Both the position numbers and the translations under genes were made by a program. DNA of 42,074 bases, taken from the NCBI GenBank assembly GCA_022842285.1, contig JALHPV010000025.1, forward strand, positions 1 through 42,074. The letters are read 5' to 3'. Source of the DNA: Kofleriaceae bacterium (lineage in GTDB: Bacteria; Myxococcota_A; Polyangia; Haliangiales; Haliangiaceae). The notes under the pieces were generated by a model that was given only the letters and a program-made list of their open reading frames with translations, searched no databases and was not told the DNA's origin. Positions 41,961 to 42,074 of this stretch are shown one piece after another; within the stretch, counting starts at the first letter, position 1, and every line of letters starts with the position of its first letter.

Positions 41961-42074
41961 GGCTCGCGGCGTGCCCGAGGGCCGAAGCGCCGCCGAAGGG
42001 CGGTGCGATGTGATGAGGCTCGCGGCGTGCCCGAGGGCCGAAGCGCCGCCGAAGGGCGGTGCGATGTGATGAGG
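41957..42074 (+). repeat. 56-bp tandem repeat at the lanB 3' end, running off the window
   Basis: Two perfect 56-bp units (41957-42012, 42013-42068) and the first 6 bases of a third. The first unit begins one base before the lanB stop. Each unit starts ATGAGGCTCGCG and could encode the same 18-residue peptide (MRLAACPRAEAPPKGGAM), whose TGA overlaps the next unit's ATG. The period is not a multiple of three, so this is not a protein repeat. It may be a real array or an assembly artefact at a contig end. Confidence 0.75.

Noticed and set aside
41957-42074. CRISPR-like array at the window end
   Set aside because: The 56-bp units are contiguous and identical with no variable spacers, and no cas genes are nearby.
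1-42074. tRNA, rRNA, insertion sequences or phage genes
   Set aside because: No cloverleaf-like sequence, rRNA stretch, transposase, integrase or flanking inverted repeats were recognised by eye.

Overview
The window reads as a chromosomal piece of a large-genome, high-GC myxobacterium (Myxococcota; the Haliangiales/Kofleriaceae type is my best guess). The reasons are the very strong G/C third-codon bias, four Hanks-type Ser/Thr kinases (two carrying Sel1 or WD40 arrays), FHA-domain regulators including a sigma-54 activator, many lipoproteins with 'VDA/DAP' Asp-rich linkers, and FG-GAP and SBBP-type secreted proteins. No rRNA, tRNA, insertion sequence or CRISPR array was seen. Coding density is very high: starts and stops often overlap, and no gap exceeds about 155 bases.

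Layout. 1-3606: the end of a polyprenyl-phosphate glycosyltransferase and two polytopic GT-C-like membrane proteins. 3626-5203: a hipBA-type toxin-antitoxin pair with an AT-rich promoter island. 5331-6362: adenosine deaminase. 6375-17206: an envelope/secretion region with three exported lipoprotein hydrolases, an SBBP-type lipoprotein, and an FHA-winged-helix / kinase / FG-GAP / TPR operon (7561-13052). Four genes here share a tandem 8-bp box, YGTCATCG-N3-YGTCATCG, ending exactly 32 nt before the ATG. This looks like a shared promoter/operator of the PhoB/OmpR direct-repeat type. 17193-18985: an unusual sigma-70-family factor with a partner lipoprotein, and a divergent Asp-rich lipoprotein. 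19036-24903: a leftward signalling operon of kinase, FHA/sigma-54 activator and kinase-Sel1.

24949 to the end holds the most interesting system, a hybrid RiPP (modified peptide) cluster. It encodes an unusual receiver-GAF-HlyD fusion, a C39-peptidase ABC exporter, a second adaptor lipoprotein, a 103-aa precursor, a BufC-like partner (DUF2063), an MNIO iron oxygenase (DUF692), a giant kinase-STAND-WD40 protein, a LanC cyclase and a full-length LanB dehydratase. The precursor combines a double-glycine-type leader (VSGA), a Ser/Thr/Cys-rich lanthipeptide-like core, and a (Gly)6-Cys-(Gly)7-Cys-(Gly)4 tail reminiscent of microcin B17. The gene content predicts a peptide carrying both lanthionine rings and MNIO-type cysteine modification, trimmed and exported by the C39 transporter and its adaptor(s). 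Upstream of the precursor are a perfect 7-bp inverted repeat, a partial direct repeat and a sigma-54-like -24/-12 site. These could connect it to the nearby FHA/sigma-54 activator, but that link is inference.

Several genes (5331, 7561, 24903 minus, 31436, 37660) have a -10-like hexamer ending exactly 6 nt before the start codon, which suggests leaderless transcripts. The window ends in a 56-bp tandem repeat that begins at the lanB stop codon.
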